Source: Pseudomonas monteilii NBRC 103158 = DSM 14164 (GTDB lineage: Bacteria; Pseudomonadota; Gammaproteobacteria; Pseudomonadales; Pseudomonadaceae). From it: a stretch of DNA of 64,000 nucleotides. The position numbers and the translations under genes are program-made. How positions within the stretch are numbered: the stretch's first letter is position 1; each line of letters starts with the position of its first letter. Shown one piece after another: positions 1 to 11,017 of this stretch. The notes beneath the pieces are model-generated. The model was given only the letters and a program-made list of their open reading frames with translations, was not told the DNA's origin and did not search any database. The stretch spans positions 1 to 64,000 of the forward strand of contig NZ_BBIS01000048.1 of NCBI RefSeq assembly GCF_000730605.1, written 5' to 3'.

Positions 1-31
1 CGCCGCAATCCTAACGGCGAACCCCTCCAGC

Positions 32-2842
<2,811 letters not shown>

Positions 2843-2917
2843 GCAGTCTCCTCGCGGGGCCGTGGCGTCTGTGCGCCACATGCCCCGGGTCAATCAGGCG
2901 GTCGTTCTTGCAGGCGG

Positions 2918-4063
2918 TCAGGCGCCCAGTTCGCGTACCAGCGAGTCGCGGGTGATCTCGCTGATCGACTTGGCGCCAGTCAGCACCATGGCCACGCGCA
3001 TTTCCTTCTCGAACAGCTCCAGCAGGTTTTTCACCCCGGCCTGGCCATGCACGGCCAAGGCGTAGAGGAAGGCGCGGCCGATCAGCACGGTGTCGGCGCC
3101 CAGGGCGATCATGCGCACCACGTCGAGGCCGCTGCGGATGCCGGAGTCGGCGAGAATCTTCAGGTCGCCTTTGACCGCGTCGGCAATCGCCGGCAGGGCG
3201 CGGGCACTGGACAGCACGCCATCAAGCTGGCGGCCGCCGTGGTTGGACACCACGATACCGTCGGCGCCGAACTTGACCGCATCGCGGGCGTCATCGGCGT
3301 CGAGGATGCCTTTGATGATCATCGGGCCGTCCCAGTACTCGCGGATCCACTCCAGGTCTTTCCAGGAGATGGACGGGTCGAAGTTGTTGCCCAGCCAGCC
3401 GATGTAGTCGGCAAGGCCGGTGGGGTTGCCACGGTACTTGGAGATGTTGCCCAGGTCATGCGGGCGGCCCATCACGCCGACGTCCCACGCCCATTCAGGG
3501 TGGGTCATGGCCTGCAGCACGCGGCGCAGCGGGCCGTTCTTGCCGCTCATGCCGGAATGGGCGTCGCGGTAGCGGGCGCCGGGTACGGGCATGTCGACGG
3601 TGAACACCAAGGTCTTGACCCCGGCAGCCTTGGCTCGCTCCAGCGCGTTGCGCATGAAGCCGCGGTCTTTCAGCACGTACAGCTGGAACCACATCGGCCG
3701 GTCGATGGCCGGGGCCACTTCTTCGATCGGGCACACCGACACCGTAGACATGGTGAACGGGATGCCGTGGGCCGCAGCCGCGCGGGCTGCCTGCACCTCG
3801 CCACGGCGGGCGTACATGCCAGTGAGGCCGACCGGGGCCAGCGCCACGGGCATGCTCAGGGTTTCGTCGAACAGCTTGGTCTCAAGGCTGAGCTCGGACA
3901 TGTTGTTCAGCACGCGCTGGCGCAGGGCAATGCTGGCCAGGTCCGACACGTTGTGGCGCAGGGTGTGCTCGGCGTAGGCGCCGCCGTCAGCATAGTGGAA
4001 CAGGAAAGGAGGCAGCTTGCGTTGGGCCGCGGCGCGATAGTCGGTAGAGGCAGAAATGATCAT
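2918..4063 (-). CDS. lldD: L-lactate dehydrogenase (FMN, quinone-linked)
   Basis: A 381-residue FMN-dependent alpha-hydroxyacid dehydrogenase that oxidises L-lactate to pyruvate at the inner membrane. The (beta/alpha)8 family signature with the active-site histidine is present (SNHGGRQLDG near residue 274), and the length matches LldD. It lies between the lactate permease and the D-lactate-type dehydrogenase, all on the minus strand, so it is presumably co-transcribed from the lldP promoter under LldR control. A 63-base gap separates it from lldP and contains a GC-rich hairpin. Confidence 0.95.
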   Translation of the reverse strand: MIISASTDYRAAAQRKLPPFLFHYADGGAYAEHTLRHNVSDLASIALRQRVLNNMSELSLETKLFDETLSMPVALAPVGLTGMYARRGEVQAARAAAAHGIPFTMSTVSVCPIEEVAPAIDRPMWFQLYVLKDRGFMRNALERAKAAGVKTLVFTVDMPVPGARYRDAHSGMSGKNGPLRRVLQAMTHPEWAWDVGVMGRPHDLGNISKYRGNPTGLADYIGWLGNNFDPSISWKDLEWIREYWDGPMIIKGILDADDARDAVKFGADGIVVSNHGGRQLDGVLSSARALPAIADAVKGDLKILADSGIRSGLDVVRMIALGADTVLIGRAFLYALAVHGQAGVKNLLELFEKEMRVAMVLTGAKSISEITRDSLVRELGA

Positions 4064-4092
4064 GGATTCTCGCAGCGTTGCTTGTGGGGAGT

Positions 4093-4116
4093 GCCGGGCG
4101 CGCGATGGCGCCCGGC
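4093..4116 (-). other. hairpin in the lldP-lldD intergenic gap
   Basis: Perfect 9-bp inverted repeat GCCGGGCGC / GCGCCCGGC with a 6-base loop. No U-run follows on the minus strand, so it is more likely a transcript-stabilising or processing stem than a true terminator between lldP and lldD. Confidence 0.5.
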
Positions 4117-4126
4117 CCCTTTCACT

Positions 4127-5797
4127 TTAGTGATGAACCAGCATGCCGGTCAGCCAGTAAGCCTGGATCAGGGTGATCAGGCCGACGATGGTGGCGAAGA
4201 ACAGGCTGTGCTTGACGGTGAAGCGGAACAGGTCGGACTCCTTGCCCACCAGGCCGGTGGCGGCGCAGGCCACGGCGATCGATTGCGGCGAGATCATCTT
4301 GCCGGTCACGCCGCCGCTGGTGTTGGCGGCTACCAGCAGGGTGTCGTTCACCCCGATCTGGTGCGCGGTGGTGGCCTGCAGCGAGCTGAACAGCGCGTTG
4401 GACGACGTGTCGGAACCGGTCAGGAACACGCCCAGCCAGCCGAGGAACGGCGAGAAGAACGGGAACGCGGCGCCGGTGCCGGCCAGTACCAGGGCCATGG
4501 TCGAAGACATGCCCGAGTAGTTGGTGACAAAGGCGAAGGCCAGCACCATGCCGATCGACAGAATAGGCCAGCGCAGCTCCCAGAAGGTCTCTTTGAAAGT
4601 GGTCAGACCAGTTTTGAAGTTGATCTTCAGCACTGCCATGGAAATCAGCGCCGAGAGGAAGATCGCGGTGCCGGTGGCGGAGATCGGGTCGAGCTTGAAT
4701 ACCGCTGGCATGGCGGTTGGCGCGGCAACGATCGGTGCGGTCTTGATCACCAGTTGGTCGAGGTGCGGGATGGCGAAGTTGAACACGAAGTTGTACATCG
4801 CGCCGCCCGGGGCGAACGCTGCCTTGAACGGCTTCAGGGTCCAGATGGTGACCAGCACGGTGAGGATCAGGAACGGCGACCAGGCCTTGAAGATCTCGCC
4901 AAAGCTGTACGGGCTAGGCTGGCTGCCGCTTGGCTGCACAACCGCTGCGCCGACGCTGCCTTTGGCTTCGCTGAACGAACGCTTGGGCTGCCACACTTTC
5001 AGGAACAGGGTCAGGGCGATCAGGCTGGCCAGGGCCGAGGTGATGTCGGGCAGTTCCGGGCCAATGAAGTTCGACGTGAAGTACTGGGTGACGGCGAAGC
5101 TCAGGCCGGCGACCAGGGCGGCAGGCCAGGTTTCTTTCACGCCACGCAGGCCGTCCATCATGAACACCAGCCAGAACGGTACGAACAGCGACAGCAGCGG
5201 CAGCTGGCGGCCGGTCATGGCGCCGATGTGGAAGGCGTCGATGCCCGTCACCTGGCCGGCCACGATGATCGGGATGCCCAGGGCGCCAAAGGCTACCGGT
5301 GCGGTGTTGGCGATCAGGCACAGGCCGGCGGCGTACAGCGGATTGAAGCCCAGGCCCACCAGCAGCGCGGCAGTGATTGCCACCGGTGCACCAAAGCCTG
5401 CCGCACCTTCCAGGAAGGCACCGAAGCAGAAGCCGATCAGCAGCACTTGCAGGCGCTGGTCGTCGGTAATCGACAGCACCGAGCTGCGGATCACTTCGAA
5501 CTGGCCGCTCTTGACCGTGAGTTTGTACAGGAACACCGCCGCAACGATGATCCAGGCAATTGGCCAGAGGCCATAGAGGAAGCCATAACCCGCGGCGGCG
5601 AAAGCCATGTCGACAGGCATCTGGAAGGCGAAGATGGCCACCAGGATCGACAACGCGAGGGTGATGCTGCCGGCTACGTGGCCTTTAAGGCGGAACACGG
5701 CGAGGGCAAGGAAGAAGAACACGATGGGAATGACCGCCGCCAATGCGGACAGGCCAAGACTACCAAGCGGGCTATAGAGTTGTTGCCAGGTTTGCAT
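4127..5797 (-). CDS. lldP: L-lactate permease
   Basis: A 556-residue polytopic inner-membrane transporter of the LctP family that imports lactate (and usually glycolate) by proton symport. The sequence is a run of hydrophobic segments from the first residues (SALAAVIPIVFFFLALAVF near 20-38) to the C-terminus, and contains the family-like stretch GAFLEGAAGFGAPVAI. It is the first gene of the lldP-lldD-dehydrogenase run. The start at 5797 is preceded by AGGGG. An LldR-type operator lies 45 bases upstream. Confidence 0.95.
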   Translation of the reverse strand: MQTWQQLYSPLGSLGLSALAAVIPIVFFFLALAVFRLKGHVAGSITLALSILVAIFAFQMPVDMAFAAAGYGFLYGLWPIAWIIVAAVFLYKLTVKSGQFEVIRSSVLSITDDQRLQVLLIGFCFGAFLEGAAGFGAPVAITAALLVGLGFNPLYAAGLCLIANTAPVAFGALGIPIIVAGQVTGIDAFHIGAMTGRQLPLLSLFVPFWLVFMMDGLRGVKETWPAALVAGLSFAVTQYFTSNFIGPELPDITSALASLIALTLFLKVWQPKRSFSEAKGSVGAAVVQPSGSQPSPYSFGEIFKAWSPFLILTVLVTIWTLKPFKAAFAPGGAMYNFVFNFAIPHLDQLVIKTAPIVAAPTAMPAVFKLDPISATGTAIFLSALISMAVLKINFKTGLTTFKETFWELRWPILSIGMVLAFAFVTNYSGMSSTMALVLAGTGAAFPFFSPFLGWLGVFLTGSDTSSNALFSSLQATTAHQIGVNDTLLVAANTSGGVTGKMISPQSIAVACAATGLVGKESDLFRFTVKHSLFFATIVGLITLIQAYWLTGMLVHH

Positions 5798-5841
5798 ATG
5801 GGGTGGCCCCTAATTGTTGTTGGTCAGCACTGGCATTGGAT

Positions 5842-5858
5842 AATTGGTAAGACCAATT
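5842..5858. promoter_or_regulatory. LldR operator upstream of lldP
   Basis: Perfect dyad AATTGGT-AAG-ACCAATT. It matches the FadR/GntR-family half-site pattern TGGT-N3-ACCA known for LldR operators. It sits in the lldP/lldR divergent region and would overlap a minus-strand core promoter (TTGTAA at about 5865-5860 as a weak -35), consistent with repression relieved by lactate. Confidence 0.82.
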
Positions 5859-6052
5859 TACAATGACTGGGCGCTAGGTTAAAAGCGCTGTTATGGGTGT
5901 GTCAATTTGTCCCGTGCAAAACTTTGGTCGCGTGCCGATGAGCGGGCACCTGATGTGCTGGGAAAATCGCGACTTGATGGGTGTTTGCGCGGCCTGGATC
6001 GGCGAGAATAGGCGCCCCCTGAAATTTGCCGGGGGTTTGTGGAGAGCATGTG

Positions 6053-6820
6053 ATGGTTTTTGATCAGGTCCGCCAACGGCGCCTGTCCGACGACATTGTC
6101 GATCGTCTGGAAGGGATGATTCTGGAAGGTACGCTGACCTCGGGGCAGCGGCTGCCGGCCGAGCGCGTCCTTGCCGAACAGTTCGGCGTGTCCCGCCCGT
6201 CACTGCGTGAGGCGATCCAGAAACTGGTGGCCAAGGGGCTGCTGGTCAGCCGGCAGGGCGGGGGCAATTTTGTTGCCGAGTCGTTGGGGTCCACTTTCAG
6301 CGACCCGTTGCTGCAGTTGCTAGAGCACAGTGCCGAGGCCCAGCGTGATTTGCTTGAGTTCCGCCACACGTTGGAGGCGTCCTGCGCCTATTACGCTGCC
6401 CAGCGTGCCACCGAGCCGGATCGGGCGCGGTTGAAGGCGGCCTTCGATGCACTGCAGGACTGCTATGCCCGGGTCGATGAAGTGACCCGTGCGGAAGAGG
6501 GCGCAGCCGATGCAAGCTTCCACCTGGCGATTGCCGAGGCCAGCCACAACGCGGTGTTGCTGCATACCATCCGAGGGCTGTTCGACCTGCTCAAGCGCAA
6601 CGTGGTGACCAACATTGGTGGCATGTACCAGCAACGCACCGAGACCCGGGACATGCTGATCAGCCAGCACCGGGAGCTGTACCTGGCGATTGTCGAGGGC
6701 AGGGCGGAGGATGCGCGGGAGGTGTCCAGCCGGCACATTTTGTATGTGCAGGAGGTGCTGGAAGAGGCGCACGAAGAAGCGCAGCGCGTGGCGCGGGCGG
6801 AGCGGCGCAGCGGGCGTTGA
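6053..6820 (+). CDS. lldR: GntR/FadR-family lactate-responsive regulator
   Basis: A 255-residue transcription factor with an N-terminal winged helix-turn-helix (LPAERVLAEQFGVSRPSLRE) and a C-terminal FCD ligand-binding domain. It is divergent from lldP with the matching operator between them, which makes it the local lactate-responsive regulator (usually a repressor relieved by L- or D-lactate). I chose the ATG at 6053, 6 bases after GGAGAG. A GTG at 6050 and a TTG at 6028 are in frame but worse placed. It converges on smpB, with a REP-like palindrome between the two stops. Confidence 0.92.
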   Translation: MVFDQVRQRRLSDDIVDRLEGMILEGTLTSGQRLPAERVLAEQFGVSRPSLREAIQKLVAKGLLVSRQGGGNFVAESLGSTFSDPLLQLLEHSAEAQRDLLEFRHTLEASCAYYAAQRATEPDRARLKAAFDALQDCYARVDEVTRAEEGAADASFHLAIAEASHNAVLLHTIRGLFDLLKRNVVTNIGGMYQQRTETRDMLISQHRELYLAIVEGRAEDAREVSSRHILYVQEVLEEAHEEAQRVARAERRSGR

Positions 6821-6839
6821 GATTTGTATGGGCAGTGCT

Positions 6840-6871
6840 GGCCTCTTCGCGGGTAAACCCGCGAAGAGGCC
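6840..6871. repeat. REP-like inverted repeat, copy 1
   Basis: Perfect 14-bp arms GGCCTCTTCGCGGG / CCCGCGAAGAGGCC around a TAAA loop. It lies between the convergent ends of lldR and smpB. The same element recurs at 38621, 44622 and 63925. It is the dispersed P. putida intergenic palindrome and may also act as a two-way transcript end. Confidence 0.9.
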
Positions 6872-6890
6872 GGAACAGGCTGAAGAAGAG

Positions 6891-7373
6891 CTAGTCTTCC
6901 TTGCCCTTGTTTCGTACAGCCCGCTGCAGCTCGCGGTTGGAATCGCGTTCGCGCATGGTGTCGCGCTTGTCGAATTCCTTCTTACCCTTGCCCAGTGCGA
7001 TTTCGCACTTGATCAGGTGCTTGCTCCAGTACAGCGCCAAGGCTACGCAGGTGTAGCCTTTTTGCGCCACGGCGGCCTCCAGGCGCTCCAGCTCGCGCTT
7101 GTTCAGCAGCAGCTTGCGGGTGCGGATGGGGTCGGCGATGACGTGGGTGCTGGCGGTGGTCAGCGGGGTGATGTGGCTGCCGAACAGCCAGGCTTCACCG
7201 TCCTTGAGCAGCACATAGCTGTCTGTCAGGTGTGCCTTGCCGGCGCGCAGGCTTTTTACTTCCCAGCCGGACAGGACCAGCCCGGCCTCGAACTTGTGTT
7301 CGATGAAGTAATCGTGTCGCGCTTTCTTGTTTTGCGCGATGGTCCCGGTCGGATGTTTTTTTTGCTTAGCCAT
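6891..7373 (-). CDS. smpB: SsrA-binding protein
   Basis: A 160-residue basic protein that binds tmRNA and brings it to stalled ribosomes for trans-translation. It has the SmpB beta-barrel core (GLVLSGWEVKSLR, KRELERLE) and a lysine/arginine-rich C-terminal tail that enters the mRNA channel (REL.RAVRNKGKED). Length is normal. It is divergent from ratA, an arrangement common in gammaproteobacteria. The tmRNA gene itself is not in this window. Confidence 0.97.
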   Translation of the reverse strand: MAKQKKHPTGTIAQNKKARHDYFIEHKFEAGLVLSGWEVKSLRAGKAHLTDSYVLLKDGEAWLFGSHITPLTTASTHVIADPIRTRKLLLNKRELERLEAAVAQKGYTCVALALYWSKHLIKCEIALGKGKKEFDKRDTMRERDSNRELQRAVRNKGKED

Positions 7374-7536
7374 AGGGGCGGCATTATAGGCAAGTCCGCG
7401 CGTCGTCCGCTATGGGATTTCGGTGTGCTTGAGCCACTGGAATGAATACCGGACAATACAAACCCTGTCATACGCACAGAACCTGTTTTCGGCACGCTGC
7501 GAAGCGTCGCCACCCAGCCTTGGAAGTGACGCCTGG

Positions 7537-7971
7537 ATGACTACCCATATTCAACGCTCTGCCCTGCTGCCATACCCCGCCCAGGCGCTCTACGATCTGG
7601 TCAACGATGTGGCCAGCTACCCTGAGTTTCTGCCGTGGTGCTCGGCCTCGACGGTAATGGAAGCCAGCGAAACGCATATGCGCGCCAAGCTCGAAGTGGC
7701 CAAGGGGGGCATGAGCCAGCACTTCGTCACGCGTAACGTGCTGGTACCGGGGCAGTCCATCGAGATGAACCTCGAAGAAGGGCCGTTCACCCAGCTGCAT
7801 GGTGTGTGGGTGTTCAAGCCGCTCGGTGAAAAGGCCTGCAAGATCAGCCTCGACCTGTCCTTCGACTATGCCGGTCCGATTGTGCGCGCCACGTTGGGCC
7901 CACTGTTCAACCAGGCGGCCAACACGTTGGTTGATGCTTTCTGCCAGCGCGCCAAGCAACTGAATGCCTGA
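7537..7971 (+). CDS. ratA: RatA / Coq10-like START-domain protein
   Basis: A 144-residue START-like (polyketide cyclase/Coq10) protein. In E. coli the RatA homologue binds the 50S subunit and blocks 70S formation. The wider family is also linked to ubiquinone binding, so its true role here is open. Features are the N-terminal strand with ALYDLVNDVASYPEFLPWC and the C-terminal amphipathic helix NQAANTLVDAF. The ATG at 7537 follows GGAAGTGA. The usual partner gene ratB/rnfH does not follow; a terminator begins 18 bases after the stop. Confidence 0.9.
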   Translation: MTTHIQRSALLPYPAQALYDLVNDVASYPEFLPWCSASTVMEASETHMRAKLEVAKGGMSQHFVTRNVLVPGQSIEMNLEEGPFTQLHGVWVFKPLGEKACKISLDLSFDYAGPIVRATLGPLFNQAANTLVDAFCQRAKQLNA

Positions 7972-7988
7972 TTGAAACGAGCGAAAAT

Positions 7989-8017
7989 AAAAAGCCCGGA
8001 ACACGTCCGGGCTTTTT
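7989..8017. terminator. bidirectional terminator between ratA and bamE
   Basis: Stem AAAAAGCCCGGA / TCCGGGCTTTTT with a 5-base loop, with an A-run on one side and a T-run on the other. It serves both convergent genes. Confidence 0.93.
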
Positions 8018-8034
8018 TGTGCCTGCTGGCCCTA

Positions 8035-8571
8035 TTAGCGGGTTTCCAGCGGTGCAGGGGTCGGGACCGGGGTGGTCTCGATGGTGTCGATTTCGCGCTG
8101 GATGGCCTCTTCGGTCGAGCCAGGCTTGGCTGGTTTTTCCACAGGCTGCGCGGTTGGCTGTTCGGCTTGGCCTGGCTCGGTGGCCGGGCTGACCGTGGTG
8201 TCGCTGCTGCCGCCGAGGATTTCCTGGTCGCGGCTGACGCCTGGCATGAAGTCGCCAGACAGGCTGACCAGTTGGTCGCTTTCGTTGAAGAACACGCTCA
8301 TGCGTTCTTGCTGACGTTTACCGCCACCTGGCTGCAGGCTGTACAGGTAGTCCCAACGGTTGGTGTTGAAGGTGTCCTGAATCAGCGGGTTGCCCATGAT
8401 AAACCTTACTTGCCGTCGGGTCATTCCGGGGCGCAATTGGTCTATCATGTCTTGCGTGACGACATTGCCCTGCTGGATGTCGATTTTGTAAACCCCGGGA
8501 AACGAGCAACCGGCGAGTGCGAGCAGTCCCGCGAGGGCGAGGCTGTTTAGCAAGAGCTTGGTGTTTTGCAT
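8035..8571 (-). CDS. bamE: outer-membrane assembly lipoprotein BamE (OmlA/SmpA)
   Basis: A 178-residue lipoprotein subunit of the BAM outer-membrane protein insertion complex. It has an N-terminal signal with lipobox LAGC (lipidated Cys at about residue 22), followed by the SmpA/OmlA fold (VTQDMIDQLRPGMTRRQVRFIMG). A C-terminal Pro/Thr/Glu-rich tail is longer than in E. coli BamE, as is usual in pseudomonads. I chose the ATG at 8571 because it starts directly with the signal peptide. It is divergent from fur, a widely conserved pairing. Confidence 0.94.
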   Translation of the reverse strand: MQNTKLLLNSLALAGLLALAGCSFPGVYKIDIQQGNVVTQDMIDQLRPGMTRRQVRFIMGNPLIQDTFNTNRWDYLYSLQPGGGKRQQERMSVFFNESDQLVSLSGDFMPGVSRDQEILGGSSDTTVSPATEPGQAEQPTAQPVEKPAKPGSTEEAIQREIDTIETTPVPTPAPLETR

Positions 8572-8668
8572 CGGTGGGCGACTTCCACTATCTTGGCTGG
8601 ACAACGTAAACCCCGATCATACCCGTATTAAGAGAAGCTGCGAAGCAGCATCGGCGAGAAAGCTGACC

Positions 8669-9073
8669 ATGGTTGAAAATAGCGAATTGCGCAAAGCCGG
8701 TCTCAAGGTGACCCTGCCTCGAGTCAAGATCCTTCAGATGCTCGATTCCACCGAGCAGCGTCACATGAGCGCCGAAGATGTCTACAAGGCGCTGATGGAG
8801 GCAGGCGAGGACGTAGGCCTGGCCACCGTCTATCGCGTACTGACCCAGTTCGAAGCGGCTGGCCTGGTGGTTCGCCACAACTTCGATGGCGGCCACGCCG
8901 TGTTCGAGTTGGCCGATGGCGGTCACCACGACCATATGGTGAACGTGGATACCAGTGAAGTCATCGAGTTCATGGACGCCGAAATCGAGAAGCGCCAGCG
9001 CGAAATCGTGGCCGAGCATGGCTACGAGCTGGTGGACCATAATCTGGTCCTGTATGTGCGTAAGAAGAAGTAA
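8669..9073 (+). CDS. fur: ferric uptake regulator
   Basis: A 134-residue Fe(II)-dependent repressor. It has an N-terminal winged helix (residues ~10-80, with LATVYRVLTQFEAAGLV) and a C-terminal metal-binding/dimer domain with the histidine cluster GGHHDH at ~84-89. The protein contains no cysteine, so the CxxC structural zinc site of E. coli Fur is absent. Putative Fur boxes in this same window lie before the haem operon (59617) and the PrrF sRNA (63470-63490). The ATG at 8669 is the only sensible start for a standard-length Fur. Confidence 0.97.
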   Translation: MVENSELRKAGLKVTLPRVKILQMLDSTEQRHMSAEDVYKALMEAGEDVGLATVYRVLTQFEAAGLVVRHNFDGGHAVFELADGGHHDHMVNVDTSEVIEFMDAEIEKRQREIVAEHGYELVDHNLVLYVRKKK

Positions 9074-9097
9074 CGATTTTTTATCGTTATGAATGGC

Positions 9098-9121
9098 AAA
9101 GGCGACCCTAGGGTCGCCTTT
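9098..9121. terminator. bidirectional terminator between fur and recN
   Basis: Perfect stem AAAGGCGACCC / GGGTCGCCTTT with a 2-base TA centre, lying between two convergent genes. Confidence 0.88.
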
Positions 9122-9151
9122 GTGCTTTTGGAGGGTCCGAACAAGAAGGGG

Positions 9152-10825
9152 TCAGGCTTTGCCGCTCACGACCATCTTGCGCGCATGCGCCAGGGATTCT
9201 TTGGTCAGGTCGATGCCGCCTAGCATTCGCGCTACTTCCTCGACCCGCTCACGCTTGCCCAGGCTGGCCACGGCCGTGTGGGTGGTATCGCTGTTGCGCA
9301 CCTTGTGCACGAACAGGTGGTGATGCCCTTGCGCGGCCACCTGAGGCAGGTGGGTCACGGTCAGTACTTGCCCGCGCTCGCCCAGGCGGCGCAGCAGTTG
9401 CCCGACGATTTCTGCAGTGGGGCCGCCGATGCCCACGTCGACTTCGTCGAACACCAAGGTGGGGATCCGCGAGGTCTGCGCGGTAATCACCTGGATCGCC
9501 AGGCTGATACGCGACAGTTCGCCGCCTGAGGCTACCTTTGCCAGCCCTTTGAGCGGTTGACCGGGGTTGGCGCTGACCAGCAGCTCGATCTGCTCCAAAC
9601 CGTGGGGCGACAAATCTGCGCCTTCGTTGGGCGTCAGTTCGATGCAGAAGCGCCCACCAGGCATGCCCAGGCGTTGGATTTCCTGCTCCACCGCGCCTGC
9701 TAGCTGCTGCGCCGCTTGCTGGCGCAGGCTGCTGAGTTCACGAGCCTTCTCTTTATAGTGCTGGGCGAAGGCGGCAAGCTCTTCGCCCAATCGCTCGATT
9801 GACTCGTCGCTGGCGTTCAGGCCCTCGATCTCTTCCATCAACTGCTGCTGCAGGTGAGGCAGCTCGGTGGGGTGCACGCGATGTTTGCGCGCCAGCGTAT
9901 AGATGGTGTCGAGGCGCTCTTCCAAGGCTTGCAGGCGCATAGGGTCGGCGTCGAAGTTGTCGAGGAAGCGGTTGAGCTCGCCCACGGCTTCTTCTACCTG
10001 GATCTGCGCGCTGGCAATCAGGTTGGCCGCTTCAACCAGGGCTTTGGGTGAGTGGGTGGCTGCACCCAGCCGGTTGAGGCTGGAGGTGAGGGCGCTCAGC
10101 ACGTTGCCCGAATCGCTTTCGCTGCACTGATCGATAACCTGGCGGCAGATGCCGAACAGCGCTTCGGCGCTGGTCAGGTTCTTGTGCTCCTGCTCCAGGT
10201 GCTCCAGTTCGTGTTCACCCAGGCCAAGGTTGTCCAGCTCTTCCAGTTGATAGCTCAGCAACTGGTGGCGGGCGCGCTGCTCATCGCCGGAGTTGGACAG
10301 CCGTTCCAGCTCCAGGCGCGTCTGGTTCCAGCGCTTGGCCGCCAGTTGCACCTGGCGGGCCAGGTCGACGGCACCAGCGTACTCGTCGAGCAGGCGGCGG
10401 TGAGTATCGGTCTTGAGCAGCGACTGGTGTTCGTGCTGGCTGTGGATATCGATCAGCAGTTCGCCCAGCGCCTTGAGGTCGCCGAGCGGGCAGGGCGTGC
10501 CGTTGATGTAGCCGCGGCTGCGGCCTTCGGCGGTGATGACCCGGCGCAGGATGCACAGGCCTTCGTTGTCCAGGTCGCGTTCGGCCAGCCAGGCATGGGC
10601 CTCGGGAATGTCCACCAGGTCGAAGGTGGCAAGGATATCTGCCTTGTCGGTGCCGGGGCGCACCACGCCGCTGTCGGCCCGGTCGCCCAGGGCAAGGCCG
10701 AGGGCGTCGAGCATGATCGATTTGCCGGCACCGGTCTCGCCGGTGATGACGGACATGCCGCGGGCAATTTCGAGGTCGAGGTGCTCGACGATGGCGTAGT
10801 TGTGAATGGACAGGTGCACCAGCAT
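9152..10825 (-). CDS. recN: DNA repair protein RecN
   Basis: A 557-residue SMC-like ATPase for double-strand-break repair. It has Walker A GETGAGKS (29-36), a long coiled-coil centre, and C-terminal signature/Walker B segments (ASGGELSRISLAI, LVFDEVDVGIGG). Length is normal. It is divergent from grpE and has a LexA-type operator 25 bases upstream of its start, consistent with SOS induction. Confidence 0.97.
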   Translation of the reverse strand: MLVHLSIHNYAIVEHLDLEIARGMSVITGETGAGKSIMLDALGLALGDRADSGVVRPGTDKADILATFDLVDIPEAHAWLAERDLDNEGLCILRRVITAEGRSRGYINGTPCPLGDLKALGELLIDIHSQHEHQSLLKTDTHRRLLDEYAGAVDLARQVQLAAKRWNQTRLELERLSNSGDEQRARHQLLSYQLEELDNLGLGEHELEHLEQEHKNLTSAEALFGICRQVIDQCSESDSGNVLSALTSSLNRLGAATHSPKALVEAANLIASAQIQVEEAVGELNRFLDNFDADPMRLQALEERLDTIYTLARKHRVHPTELPHLQQQLMEEIEGLNASDESIERLGEELAAFAQHYKEKARELSSLRQQAAQQLAGAVEQEIQRLGMPGGRFCIELTPNEGADLSPHGLEQIELLVSANPGQPLKGLAKVASGGELSRISLAIQVITAQTSRIPTLVFDEVDVGIGGPTAEIVGQLLRRLGERGQVLTVTHLPQVAAQGHHHLFVHKVRNSDTTHTAVASLGKRERVEEVARMLGGIDLTKESLAHARKMVVSGKA

Positions 10826-10849
10826 GGGGGCGGCTCCCGAAAGTCAGGT

Positions 10850-10865
10850 CTGGTTATTTATACAG
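10850..10865. promoter_or_regulatory. LexA (SOS) box of recN
   Basis: On the minus strand the sequence reads CTGTATAAATAACCAG, fitting the gammaproteobacterial LexA pattern CTG-N10-CAG with an AT-rich centre. It overlaps where a recN core promoter must lie, 25 bases before the start codon. Confidence 0.85.
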
Positions 10866-10931
10866 TACTTTTTTCAGGCCTGCCAATGCTCCTTGGCAGA
10901 TTCTGTTGCTGCCCGGAAAACCACCTTGCCC

Positions 10932-10959
10932 CTTGAAGCTGGTTTTTCCGACCCCATAT
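10932..10959 (+). promoter_or_regulatory. sigma-32 heat-shock promoter of grpE
   Basis: -35 CTTGAAG (10932-10938), 13-base spacer, -10 CCCCATAT (10952-10959). This is close to the RpoH consensus CTTGAAA-N11-16-CCCCATNT. It lies 59 bases before the grpE start. Confidence 0.92.
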
Positions 10960-11017
10960 AGCCGACATCCAAGGCGAGCCTGGCTCGCAGTCCACAAAAT
11001 TGCGCAGGAGAGACCCC

